A stretch of DNA of 64,000 nucleotides from CAUZJF01 sp965248605 (GTDB lineage: Bacteria; Chloroflexota; Dehalococcoidia; Lucifugimonadales; CAUZJF01), in assembly GCA_965248605.1 (NCBI GenBank), contig CBDFJV010000007.1:1054001-1118000 (forward strand), in the 5' to 3' direction. The number at the start of each line of letters is the position of its first letter. The first letter of the stretch is position 1. A program made the translations under genes and the position numbers. Shown here piece after piece: positions 52,160 to 60,594 of the stretch. The notes below the pieces were generated by a model, which saw only the letters and a list, made by a program, of their open reading frames with translations, did no database searches and had not been told where the DNA came from.

Positions 52160-52672
52160 TTGCGCGAGCAGAATTCCGGAATCGAGTCACGGGTTGTCGC
52201 CGTCCTTGACGGCATCGGGGTGCCGTATGAGATAGTACGGATCGACCCTGTGTTCGCCGACACAGCCGAATTCTGCGCGAAGTACGGATATCCGGTCGAG
52301 ACCTGTGGAAATACGATCGTCGTCGCTTCCAAGCGAGGGCCGAAGCAGTATTCGGCCTGCATCGTAAAGGGCTCAGACAGGCTGGACGTGAACAAGACCG
52401 TCAAGACGTTGATGGGGGTTTCCCGGCTTTCTTTCGCCTCAGCCGAGGACACCATGGCGCTCACGGGAATGGAGATCGGCGGCGTCACGCCCTTCGCACT
52501 CCCACCCGAAGTCCCGATCTATGCCGACGAGAAGCTGATGACGATGGAGTACCTGATACTCGGCTCCGGCAGCCGCTCGTCCAAGGTTAAGATCGCGCCC
52601 AAGGTCTTGAGGCGCACAGGGAATACCGAGATCGTCGCTGGGCTGTCTCTGCCGCCGAGACCTGGCAGTTAG
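52160..52672 (+). CDS. YbaK/EbsC-type aminoacyl-tRNA deacylase
   Basis: A 170-residue YbaK/ProX-domain protein. NTIVVASKRGPKQYSACIVK contains the strand and catalytic Lys of the family, VNKTVKTLMGVSRLSFASAE the next helix, and IGGVTPFALPPEVPIYADEK the GxxxPF motif. Such proteins clear misacylated tRNAs, for example Cys-tRNA-Pro. The start is a TTG at 52160 with AGGAGG upstream. A second IS1380 copy begins 61 bp after its stop. Confidence 0.87.
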   Translation: MREQNSGIESRVVAVLDGIGVPYEIVRIDPVFADTAEFCAKYGYPVETCGNTIVVASKRGPKQYSACIVKGSDRLDVNKTVKTLMGVSRLSFASAEDTMALTGMEIGGVTPFALPPEVPIYADEKLMTMEYLILGSGSRSSKVKIAPKVLRRTGNTEIVAGLSLPPRPGS

Positions 52673-52733
52673 GTCATCGCGGTGACACTGCCTCGCGACT
52701 CGCCGACTCGAATTCGTCGAGTATGCGCCTAAG

Positions 52734-54451
52734 CCCTAATCCACCGAAGGACGGCGTGTAGGAGGCCTGCTGAAGAAACAAAAGGGTGCGCCTCTGAATC
52801 TGGGATAATGGTTTTGAAACAGAAAACCGGTCCCAGAAAAGGAGCACCCGATAGATGCTACCACGTAACCACCCCGACCGCATCCAAATCGCCTTCGACG
52901 ACCACCGCCTGGTGGCCAATGCCGGGCTGATCCTTCCCGCCACCCTCGCCCTGCGCCTTGGCCTGCCCCAACTCCTCCGGAAGCACCTCGACCTCGGCGG
53001 CGCGCCGGGCCGGGCGAACACCGGCGACAAGATGATGACCCTGGTGGCCTCCACCCTAGCCGGCGGAGATTGCATCGACGACGCCGATGTGCTGCGCGCC
53101 GGCGGGACCGCCCGCGTGCTCGGTTTCACGGCTAAGGCTCCCTCCACCCTGGGCACCTTCCTGCGCAGCTTCAGGTGGGGCCATGTCCGCCAACTGGACC
53201 GGGTGAGCCGCGAGTTGCTGGCCCGGGTCTGGAAGGCCGGTGCCGGACCCGGCGACGCACCATTCACCATCGACCTTGATTCGACGATCTGCGAGACCTA
53301 CGGACTGGCCAAGGAGGGCGCCCGCCACCACGGCTACACCGGTGCGCGGGGCTATCACCCGCTGCTGGCCGTCGCCGCCGGCACCGGCGACGTGCTGATG
53401 GCCCGCCTGCGCGAGGGCCGGGCTAACACCGCCCGCGGCGCTGCCCACTTCCTGCGTGAAACGGTGGGGCGGGTGCGCTACTGCGGAGCCAGGGGCCAAC
53501 TCACGGTGCGGGCCGACAGCGGCTTCTATACCCACGCCGTGGTCGCCGTCTGCCGCCGGATGGATGTCCGCTTCTCCATCGCCATCCGCCAGCGCGCCCG
53601 CCTGCGGAATCTCATCGAGGCGATACCCGAAGATGCCTGGACGCCGATTCCTTACTGGCTGGACGGCGCCGCCGATGTGGCCGAGACCACCTACACCCCG
53701 TTCCAGGCCGAGGCGGACGCCGCGCCGGTACGGCTCATCGTCCGGCGGGTGAAGCCGGCGCCCTGTTCTCAACTGGCTCTCTTCGCCACCTACAGCTATC
53801 ACGGCTTCATCACCGACCGGGACGGGGAGACGCTGGAACTGGAGGCCGATCATCGCCGTCACGCCGAGATCGAGAATGCGATACGCGACCTCAAGTACGG
53901 CGTGGGGCTGAACCATCTCCCCTCGGGCCGTTTCGCCGCCAACGGCGCCTGGCTGGCGGTACAGGTGATGGCGCACAACCTGGCCCGCTGGACAGCCCGC
54001 ATCGGCCTGGGTCAGCAGATCGTGACCACCAAGACCCTCAGACGACGGGTCTTTGCCTTGGCCGGACGGATCACCCGCTCGGCACGCCGATTGACCCTGC
54101 AGCTTCCCCGGCGCTGGCCCTGGGAGGAGCAGTTCAGCCGCGCCCTGGCCCGACTGCGAGCCATTCCACTCCCAGCCTGACGGAGCCCGTCCGCCACTGA
54201 CCCACCAGCCAACCCAACGTCCCCGCAAACTCGCGCCAGCCCAGTCCGCGAGCGCCTCTTGCCGTATCCTATCCCGCCATCTGGCTCGCCACAGCCACTG
54301 TAGGCCGCCATCGGTGCCCCCAAAAGCGCCTGCAGACCGCCCGCCAACCTCCCGTCTACCCAAATTCGAGCCCGGATCATCACGCCTGTAACTCCCTCAC
54401 CCCCTTCCGCTGTCCTCACGTCGTCCATCCCTGTCCGTCGGTGGATTCGGG
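52734..54451 (+). mobile_element. IS1380-family insertion sequence, copy 2
   Basis: 1,718 bp, same ends and orientation as copy 1 and three base differences by eye. The flanking pentamers are CTAAG and CTTAG, a target duplication with one mismatch; both versions keep the same Leu codon in the interrupted gene, so a point change after insertion explains it. Confidence 0.92.
52855..54180 (+). CDS. IS1380-family transposase (copy 2)
   Basis: 441 residues, differing from copy 1 at two positions only (Thr in MTLVASTLAGG and Ala in EDAW). All DDE motif regions (IDLDSTICETYG, RADSGFYTHA, RHAEIENAIRDLKYG) are intact, so it is probably active. Confidence 0.93.
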   Translation: MLPRNHPDRIQIAFDDHRLVANAGLILPATLALRLGLPQLLRKHLDLGGAPGRANTGDKMMTLVASTLAGGDCIDDADVLRAGGTARVLGFTAKAPSTLGTFLRSFRWGHVRQLDRVSRELLARVWKAGAGPGDAPFTIDLDSTICETYGLAKEGARHHGYTGARGYHPLLAVAAGTGDVLMARLREGRANTARGAAHFLRETVGRVRYCGARGQLTVRADSGFYTHAVVAVCRRMDVRFSIAIRQRARLRNLIEAIPEDAWTPIPYWLDGAADVAETTYTPFQAEADAAPVRLIVRRVKPAPCSQLALFATYSYHGFITDRDGETLELEADHRRHAEIENAIRDLKYGVGLNHLPSGRFAANGAWLAVQVMAHNLARWTARIGLGQQIVTTKTLRRRVFALAGRITRSARRLTLQLPRRWPWEEQFSRALARLRAIPLPA

Positions 54452-54773
54452 CTTAGCCTTGGCACGTCCTCCACCCGTAGCAGGGCTTCTTGAAAGTGCC
54501 CGTAAGGCAAATCGCGACCGACCACATGCAGAAATGCGTGCCGCAGTCTCTGAAGGAGCGGCTTCCGAGTAAGGTGGACCGTGATCAGAAAGTCCGGTCC
54601 GGAGGCATCCTTCCAGAGGGAAAGCCGCACGACGTGGGCCGCGTCGGTGCAGGCGCAGTTGAGGAATTCCTCAGCATCGGTGCTCACAAGTATCCTCCGC
54701 CAACGTAAAGTGGCCGGCCGGCGCGAATCAAGGCCATTTGGTTTTTTATTGACGTCGTAGTCACATACCCCAG

Positions 54774-55049
54774 CTAGAAAAACTCTCTATAACGGCGGTA
54801 CGTCGTCTCTTGTCGACGCCGTATAGCACCAATCTCAATACGCCGGCGTTCCTCGTCGATCAGATAGAAAACTCTGAAATTTCCAATTCTTAGCCTATAG
54901 ATGTGATCTTCCAGTTTGACTGTGCCATTCGGCCGCGGTTCCTCGGAAAGGCCCTGAAGTTGGTCGAGCACCCGTTCTTGATCGCCTCGTCCCAAGGCGC
55001 TCAACTCGCGCCTGACGCGTCTGCTGCGCAACCTAACCTCGTACACCAA
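54774..55049 (-). CDS. RelE/ParE-family toxin
   Basis: A 91-residue RelE-fold protein. KLEDHIYRLRIGNFRVFYLI followed by DEERRRIEIGAIRRRQETTY is the typical core, with Arg residues that in RelE act on ribosome-bound mRNA and a Tyr near the end. The start is the TTG at 55049 or GTG at 55046; AGGA lies just upstream. It overlaps the preceding gene by about 15 bp, so translation is probably coupled and the upstream protein is the expected antitoxin. A longer frame to 55172 is out of step with the family. Confidence 0.82.
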   Translation of the reverse strand: MVYEVRLRSRRVRRELSALGRGDQERVLDQLQGLSEEPRPNGTVKLEDHIYRLRIGNFRVFYLIDEERRRIEIGAIRRRQETTYRRYREFF

Positions 55050-55620
55050 GTCGGTCCTGTTTGTACTCCTCCAGGGTAGTTGCTTCTTCCTCCGGAGCCT
55101 CCAGCGCCTCTTTGGCTGCAAGTAGTCCCGCGAGGTCTTCTGGATGGTTGAGCAGGTCTGCGTAACGGTCAAAATGACCTAGCAGCTGCCAGCGGTTCCT
55201 GAATCCGGCGAGGATCTCTTTCAGAGCGGCACTGTCTCCTCTCCTGGTACTGTCCAAATTCAGATCCCGCGGCGTTCGTTTGGGCGGACGGCTTGAATAG
55301 GCATCAAATACCATCGCTGGGAAAACCCAGACGTCACCGGGTTCGCCCCTCTGCATCTCTAGGCAGACGTAAAAGAGGTGCAGGTCCTCCGGAACCGAGT
55401 CGACCTGAAACCAACGGGGGTCGCTGGGGGCCGCCACGGTCTTTACTTGGAGCTTGAGTACGGCGCCAGTTGCCACTGGAACCATCGCATCTACACCGTC
55501 CACGTCCACAAGGGGAACGTGTGGGACCATCCCCCTCTTCAAGAGCTCCCCGAACACAAAAAGCTCCCCCTGTTTGCCCAAATGCGATCGAGCCCCCTTC
55601 AACTTAGAGCTTAAGGCCAT
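55033..55620 (-). CDS. PD-(D/E)XK nuclease-like protein with antitoxin-like C-terminus
   Basis: A 195-residue protein. The first 110 residues look like a PD-(D/E)XK fold: GKQGELFVFGELLKRG with Glu19, VDGVDAMVPV with Asp44, and VLKLQVKTV with Gln58 and Lys60, the order and spacing of the catalytic set in small resolvase-like nucleases. The last 45 residues (NHPEDLAGLLAAKEALEAPE then EATTLEEYKQDRLG) read like the toxin-binding tail of RelB/Phd-type antitoxins. The gene overlaps a RelE toxin. It therefore appears to be an antitoxin with a nuclease-like domain in place of a normal DNA-binding domain. Each half is recognisable; the combined role is inference. Confidence 0.65.
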   Translation of the reverse strand: MALSSKLKGARSHLGKQGELFVFGELLKRGMVPHVPLVDVDGVDAMVPVATGAVLKLQVKTVAAPSDPRWFQVDSVPEDLHLFYVCLEMQRGEPGDVWVFPAMVFDAYSSRPPKRTPRDLNLDSTRRGDSAALKEILAGFRNRWQLLGHFDRYADLLNHPEDLAGLLAAKEALEAPEEEATTLEEYKQDRLGVRG

Positions 55621-55639
55621 GGAATACTCCTATACATTC

Positions 55640-55713
55640 TGGCTGCCCGGCCAGGATTCGAACCTGGGTCAAAGGATCCAAAGTCCTTTGTGCTACCACT
55701 ACACCACCGGGCA
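55640..55713 (-). tRNA. tRNA-Gln (anticodon TTG)
   Basis: The acceptor stem TGCCCGG pairs with CCGGGCA, followed by a G discriminator and an encoded CCA (55642-55640). The anticodon loop CTTTGGA sits between AAGGA and TCCTT, giving anticodon TTG. The T arm contains GGTTCGAATCC. Body 55643-55713, 71 nt. Confidence 0.95.
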
Positions 55714-55791
55714 TCGATTGGACCGCTCGATCATTCCGGCTATAACGAAGCTCGCCCTCGCGATAGATGGTCCGTCACAGCTGGCGTCTGG

Positions 55792-56073
55792 TCACGGGGA
55801 CGATTGGTGCCGGCCGAGCCAGTCGAAGTAGCTCCGTGCTTTGCGAAGCTCCCCCGGATCGGGCTGCGGCGCACCGATCCGATAGCCGGCCACTCCGCCT
55901 GCCAGGATGCAGGCCCAGAACACCAAGAGCCCGAAAGCAGTGGACAGCGACAGCTGGCTTGTGGAGTCTTGAAGACCCGCGAGCAACATGGCCCTGCCCA
56001 CTATGGTGGCGGCCACCAGTCCAACGAGCAAGCCGGCCAGAGAGCCACCGGCGACATAGACTGTACGCCTCAT
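55792..56073 (-). CDS. Small two-span membrane protein
   Basis: A 93-residue protein with two hydrophobic segments (VAGGSLAGLLVGLVAATIVG near 7-26 and FGLLVFWACILAGGVAGY near 47-64) and a soluble C-terminus (DPGELRKARSYFDWLGRHQS). Its ATG overlaps the stop of the DUF5808 gene (ATGA), so the two are coupled. Function unknown. Confidence 0.6.
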   Translation of the reverse strand: MRRTVYVAGGSLAGLLVGLVAATIVGRAMLLAGLQDSTSQLSLSTAFGLLVFWACILAGGVAGYRIGAPQPDPGELRKARSYFDWLGRHQSSP

Positions 56074-56378
56074 GAGTCGTTGTGCCCCGGCCCCTCAGGT
56101 TCGTCTAGCGATCGCCCGCGGTGCTGGGCCTCCCGTACGGCCTTCAACAGCTGGTAGGCGTTGATCGACCATCCCACGCCGAAGACGTTCGGCGTGAACA
56201 CCCTGGGGTCCTCGGGATTCCAGAAGCGCGACTTGAACCTCTCGATGGTTGGGAATCTGAAGTCGTACGGGACGTTGGCGAACCGACCCGCGGGTTGTTT
56301 CTGTCGGTAGGCGTGAATTACAGCGGCCACCGTGAAGGCGGCGATGGCTGCACGCAATAGGGAGGCTATAGCTCGCAT
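56070..56378 (-). CDS. DUF5808-like membrane-anchored protein
   Basis: A 102-residue protein with an N-terminal membrane segment (SLLRAAIAAFTVAAVIHAYR) and the motif FWNPEDPRVFTPNVFGVGWS, which matches the DUF5808 pattern. The ATG at 56378 gives a natural anchor; the longer frame to 56492 is rejected. It is the first gene of an overlapping pair, divergent from the MoxR operon. Function unknown. Confidence 0.65.
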   Translation of the reverse strand: MRAIASLLRAAIAAFTVAAVIHAYRQKQPAGRFANVPYDFRFPTIERFKSRFWNPEDPRVFTPNVFGVGWSINAYQLLKAVREAQHRGRSLDEPEGPGHNDS

Positions 56379-56662
56379 GACATCCAATCGAGTCTGTTCA
56401 GTTCGGTTCGCATCTAATATACCGCATGGGTTGGCGGGGCACCATAAGGCACTGGCGACCGACGTGCGTCGGTTAAGGGACGCATGCCCCAACGCTGTAC
56501 TGGGGCGCCTCCACCCAAACTGCGCACGCCGGCAGCCTTTTTGCGACCGAGTGCGCGATGACCTATACTTAAGTGCGGCGCCCAGCGGCTAACTACCGTT
56601 TGGGTGCCGGTTTAGAATAAGCCGAATCTCGTATCGTTACGTATATATCAAAGGAAGCACAG

Positions 56663-57622
56663 ATGCAGACATCATCGGGCGTCGGTCAGCTCTCCGAGGT
56701 CGCGGCGAGAATCCGCGAGAACGTCCAGAAGGTCATCGTCGGGAAAGACGAGGCGATCAACTTGACGACGGTCGCGCTCCTCTGTCGAGGGCACGTGCTC
56801 ATCGAGGACGTGCCGGGCATTGGCAAGACTACTATGGCCAAAGCCCTGGCGCAGTCCTTGGGGGCCAGCTTCAAGCGTATCCAGTTCACGCCGGACCTGA
56901 TGCCAACGGACGTGCTCGGTGTCAATTTCTTCAACCAGAAGTCGTCGGAGTTCGAGTTCCGTCCGGGGCCGATATTCAGTCAGATAGTATTGGCGGACGA
57001 AATAAACCGAGCGACTCCTCGGACTCAGTCGGCGCTTCTCGAAGCGATGCAGGAGGCGCAGGCGACCGTCGATGGCGAGACTATGACGCTACCGGAGCCA
57101 TTCCTCGTGATGGCGACCGAGAACCCTGTTGAGATGGAGGGCACATTCCCGCTTCCGGAGGCCCAGCTCGACCGGTTCATGCTCCGTGTGGAGATGGGAT
57201 ACCCCTCGGCCGAAGAGGAGGGCACCATATACAGCCGTTTCGAAAAAGGCACAATCCTTCCAAGCCTCGAGCCCGTCACCCGCGCCAACGAGCTCATGCT
57301 GATGCAAGAGGTCCCGCCGACCGTCCGAGTCGATGATACTGTCCGCGACTACATGGTTGGCATTATCGGGGCTACCCGCGAACACGAGGGCATCTCGTTA
57401 GGCGGTAGCCCGAGGGCTGGGCTGGCGCTCTACAAGACGTCTCAAGCGTGGGCCGCTTTAGGCGGCAGAGACTTCGTCAGTCCCGATGACGTAAAGAAGA
57501 TGGCCCCGTCGGTACTCCCCCACAGGATGATCCTCAGCTCAACCGCACGTCTGAGGGGCAACAGCGCCACCCAGCTGGTGACCGACATCCTCTCTGCGGT
57601 GCCTGTGCCCATCGAAAGGTAG
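56663..57622 (+). CDS. MoxR-family AAA+ ATPase
   Basis: A 319-residue MoxR ATPase. Walker A is EDVPGIGKTTMAKALA (about 52-67), Walker B IVLADEINRATPRTQSALLE, and ATENPVEMEGTFPLPEAQLD the sensor 1/arginine finger region. MoxR proteins act as chaperones for the maturation of partner complexes that often contain VWA or DUF58 proteins. AAAGGAAG precedes the ATG. It heads a MoxR-DUF58-DUF4129 set. Confidence 0.95.
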   Translation: MQTSSGVGQLSEVAARIRENVQKVIVGKDEAINLTTVALLCRGHVLIEDVPGIGKTTMAKALAQSLGASFKRIQFTPDLMPTDVLGVNFFNQKSSEFEFRPGPIFSQIVLADEINRATPRTQSALLEAMQEAQATVDGETMTLPEPFLVMATENPVEMEGTFPLPEAQLDRFMLRVEMGYPSAEEEGTIYSRFEKGTILPSLEPVTRANELMLMQEVPPTVRVDDTVRDYMVGIIGATREHEGISLGGSPRAGLALYKTSQAWAALGGRDFVSPDDVKKMAPSVLPHRMILSSTARLRGNSATQLVTDILSAVPVPIER

Positions 57623-57848
57623 ATGTCGTTTGCTCCCAGCCGGCCTGAACGGGACTCACTCCTCAGACCGGCACGGCGATCGCAAGGCTTTCTTGTCTGT
57701 CCTTTGTTTGCGCCGGACTCGCTTCTGTCGGATTGAACGAGTCGAGACTCCCGTCTTCGCTCGAACAATCAATGAAAAACGCGGAGCTTGTGTCGTTTCG
57801 ATCGAATACTCCAGAGAGACCTGATCGCTCGACGGACTCGTTGGCACG

Positions 57849-59096
57849 TTGAACCCCAAAACCCTGACCGGCCGTTTCTGGCACGACCTTTGGCTCGCCT
57901 TCTTCATTCTGATCGTGGCCGCGGGGATCATGACGGGGCAGGGTCTGATCATCGCGTTCGGCGGCATGGGTCTCGCGGCCGGAGCCGTCTCCTGGGTCTG
58001 GAACCGGGTGTCGCTCGACGAGGTGAGCTACGAGCGCCAGGTGCCCACACGTCGGGTGTTCGCCGGCGAGGAGCTGCCGCTTACGGTGGCGCTCACGAAC
58101 AAGAAGCCTGTCCCGCTGGCGTGGATTCACGTAGAAGACGAGGTCCCCGACGCCCTGGAGGTCGTCGAAGGCACTAACGCGTTCAACGTCCGGCCTAACG
58201 TACAGAGTCTGCGCCATTCGACCTCGATGGCCTGGTACGAGAGGGTCCGCTGGCAGTACCGGCTGCGGTGTAATCAGCGCGGACTCCACCGAATCGGCCC
58301 TGCCCAGATCGAGAGCGGAGACCCGTTCGGGTTTCTGCGCAGCCGGAAGGGCGAGCCTCAGCGGCACTCTGTGATGGTCTACCCAAGGATCGTACCGCTG
58401 GAACAGCTGGGCATCCCGGCTTCACGTCCGCTGGGGGAGATGCGCGGCGGGTTGAGGATCTTTCCGGACGCGACCAGGCCGGCGGGTCTGAGGGAGTATG
58501 AGCGAGGCGACGCTCTGAACACGGTTGACTGGAAGGCGACGGCGAAAAAGCAAAGCCTCCATGTCAGGACCTTCGACCCAAGCTCGGCATATATCGTGGT
58601 ACTCGTAGTCGCGGTTGACACGGCGACGCCGCACTGGAGAGCATACGTGCCAAAAGACCTCGAAAGGGTGATCACCGCCGCCGCCTCGGTGGCCCGATAC
58701 GCCGTGGAGAAAGAGTACGCCCTCGGACTTTTCTCCAACGACCTGCCGGTGCCGGCCAACAGGCCAATGACGGTGCAGCCGAGCAGGGATCGGGAGCAGC
58801 TCTCGGTGATCCTGAGCGCCCTGGCGACGATTCGGCCGTTCGCCCTCGCGCCGATGGCCAACCTGTTGTCCGATCACGCTCGCCGCTTCCCGGTAGGGGC
58901 CACGCTGGTCGTCTCCACTGCCCACATTACGGGCGACTTCGTCGCGACGCTCGAAGACCTCAAGCGGCGCGGATACAAGATAGTAGTGCTGTACGTAGGT
59001 AAGGAGCCGTGCCCCGGTCTGGCTCAGGGAATAATCGTGCACCAGCTTCGAGAATACATCGAGGCGGAGGAGGCGAATGACCCTATCGCGGGATAG
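57849..59096 (+). CDS. DUF58 domain-containing membrane protein
   Basis: A 415-residue protein with two membrane segments near the N-terminus (LWLAFFILIVAAGIM and LIIAFGGMGLAAGAVSW). An extended beta domain follows, then the DUF58 core with RPAGLREYERGDALNTVDWK (about 215-234) and a VWA-like half (IVVLVVAVDTATPHWRAYV). The start is a TTG at 57849 with little ribosome-site support. The 226 bp between it and the MoxR gene holds no credible gene. DUF58 proteins are the usual partners of MoxR ATPases. Confidence 0.9.
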   Translation: MNPKTLTGRFWHDLWLAFFILIVAAGIMTGQGLIIAFGGMGLAAGAVSWVWNRVSLDEVSYERQVPTRRVFAGEELPLTVALTNKKPVPLAWIHVEDEVPDALEVVEGTNAFNVRPNVQSLRHSTSMAWYERVRWQYRLRCNQRGLHRIGPAQIESGDPFGFLRSRKGEPQRHSVMVYPRIVPLEQLGIPASRPLGEMRGGLRIFPDATRPAGLREYERGDALNTVDWKATAKKQSLHVRTFDPSSAYIVVLVVAVDTATPHWRAYVPKDLERVITAAASVARYAVEKEYALGLFSNDLPVPANRPMTVQPSRDREQLSVILSALATIRPFALAPMANLLSDHARRFPVGATLVVSTAHITGDFVATLEDLKRRGYKIVVLYVGKEPCPGLAQGIIVHQLREYIEAEEANDPIAG

Positions 59097-60546
59097 GCTC
59101 GTCCTCGGGGCGATCGTCCTCTCCGAGACGGCCTGGCTCTTCGGAGTCTTCGGCGTCATCGGCGCAATGGCCGGCCACGACGGCAGCCCGTTGGACTGGC
59201 TGGCCCTGGCGGTCATCATGTCTCTGGCGATCGCCATCGGTCGGATACAGATCAAGCCCGGTCCGACCGAGACCTTGATTGTCGCGGCTGAGGTGGCCTT
59301 CGCCGTGGCAGTGATTTACCTGGTTGTCGGCGCGCAGATCAGGCCGGGAGCCAGCGGCGTCGACCTGCTGTGGGTATTCAGGCTCACGTCCGGTGCGGAG
59401 CCGGAGGGCTTCGGGTTCCGTGGCGTCGCCGGCGCGCTGTTCGCCGTGACGGTGTGGCTAAGAGGCGCCTCCTACGCGGCCGCCGAGTTCCCGGTCGAGA
59501 AGCTCATGCTGAGCTTCCGGCTCGGCCTGCTAGCCCTCGGTGTCTCCATTACATTCGATATCGTTCACCCGGCCGAGCTCGACACCTTTCCTATGGTGTT
59601 CATCTTCTTCGCGGCGGGACTGGGCGGGCTGAGCATAGGTCATCTGGCTCCCGAGTCGAACGAATCATCGCAGGCCGGGCTCTGGCCCAGGGTGATCGCG
59701 GGCATGGTCGCATCGATTCTGGTCCTGGGTCTGATAGTAGGCCTGCTCCGCCGTGGCGCCCTCTCGTACTTCTCCGATTCAGCGCTCTCGGGTCTGGAAG
59801 CACTAACCAAGGCGGTGTTCTGGGCGGTCATAATCCCGTTTGCCTTCGTATATGGCCTGTTCATCAGTTTCTTGAATTGGGTACTCAGCCCGCTTCAGGA
59901 CCGGATTGAGGTGGAGGAAGAGCTTGCGACATCTACAACGCAGATTCTGGAATTGCCAGAGCTTGATGACCAGGCTGATGGGTCCTTCGAGCTAGTTGAT
60001 CTCATCCTTCAATTCTTAGGAGCAAGCGTCATCGTCGCGGTTGTCGCGCTTCTACTGTTGGTGTTGGTCAGAGGCTTTACGGGAATGTTAAGGGGCCGAC
60101 GGCCGCGCACTCGTGGAGAGCGCGAGTCCGTAAGAGAAGACGCCGACCCGATGTCCGACATGGGCAAGCTCCTTGCCGGCCTTATTCCTTCGTGGTTTGG
60201 CAGAAACAAAGGCCCGACCTTCAGCCTGCCGGACGGCCCGCCCGGAGTCGTTGATGCGATGCGGGTCTACTACAAGCTCCTGGAAAAGGCGAAAGAACAG
60301 GGCATCCACCGCCCGCCGCCGGAGACGCCTTCCGAGCACCGTCCCATCCTACATGGGTTATATCCGGGCGACCTGGTTCCGGCGTCGACCGAGGCGTTCA
60401 ACCGCGCCTGTTACGGCCACCATCCGGCTTCCGCGGAGCAGATAGCCGGGATGCAGCTGGAGCTCCAGCGGTTGACGCCAGACCCCGAATTCATGGCACC
60501 ACTGACCGCGGAAGACGACGCGGACCTCCAAAGCCGACGGGAGTGA
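59077..60546 (+). CDS. DUF4129-type multi-spanning membrane protein
   Basis: A 489-residue protein with eight to ten membrane segments in its first 340 residues and a cytoplasmic tail (VVDAMRVYYKLLEKAKEQGI; TEAFNRACYGHHPASAEQIA) that is the DUF4129 domain. The transglutaminase domain found in longer homologues is absent. It overlaps the DUF58 gene by 20 bp. MoxR/DUF58/DUF4129 operons are widespread and are thought to act in envelope protein maturation. Confidence 0.87.
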   Translation: MTLSRDRLVLGAIVLSETAWLFGVFGVIGAMAGHDGSPLDWLALAVIMSLAIAIGRIQIKPGPTETLIVAAEVAFAVAVIYLVVGAQIRPGASGVDLLWVFRLTSGAEPEGFGFRGVAGALFAVTVWLRGASYAAAEFPVEKLMLSFRLGLLALGVSITFDIVHPAELDTFPMVFIFFAAGLGGLSIGHLAPESNESSQAGLWPRVIAGMVASILVLGLIVGLLRRGALSYFSDSALSGLEALTKAVFWAVIIPFAFVYGLFISFLNWVLSPLQDRIEVEEELATSTTQILELPELDDQADGSFELVDLILQFLGASVIVAVVALLLLVLVRGFTGMLRGRRPRTRGERESVREDADPMSDMGKLLAGLIPSWFGRNKGPTFSLPDGPPGVVDAMRVYYKLLEKAKEQGIHRPPPETPSEHRPILHGLYPGDLVPASTEAFNRACYGHHPASAEQIAGMQLELQRLTPDPEFMAPLTAEDDADLQSRRE

Positions 60547-60594
60547 CGGTGGTCGCTGGAAGTCTCGCGGCGTTCCAAAAGCCTAGCTGAAACT

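Larger units (their letters stand above)
52674..54687 (-). pseudogene. Small gene split by IS1380 copy 2
   Basis: Coding parts are 54687-54452 and 52733-52674, with the IS between. A GTG at 54687 with GGAGG upstream starts STDAEEFLNCACTDAAHVVR, later FLITVHLTRKPLLQRLRHAF and LPYGHFQEALLRVEDVPRL. Joining across the element with one 5-bp target copy continues in frame as RRILDEFESASREAVSPR and a stop, giving about 97 residues. The style (CxC, then HVVR, then YGHFxEALLRxED) recalls a small protein family often found in phages and plasmids; that link is from memory and weak. Confidence 0.75.

Noticed and set aside
57623..57848. A possible short gene between the MoxR and DUF58 genes
   Set aside because: The only frame starting with ATG (57622 region) is about 37 codons, Arg/Ser-rich and without a ribosome site.
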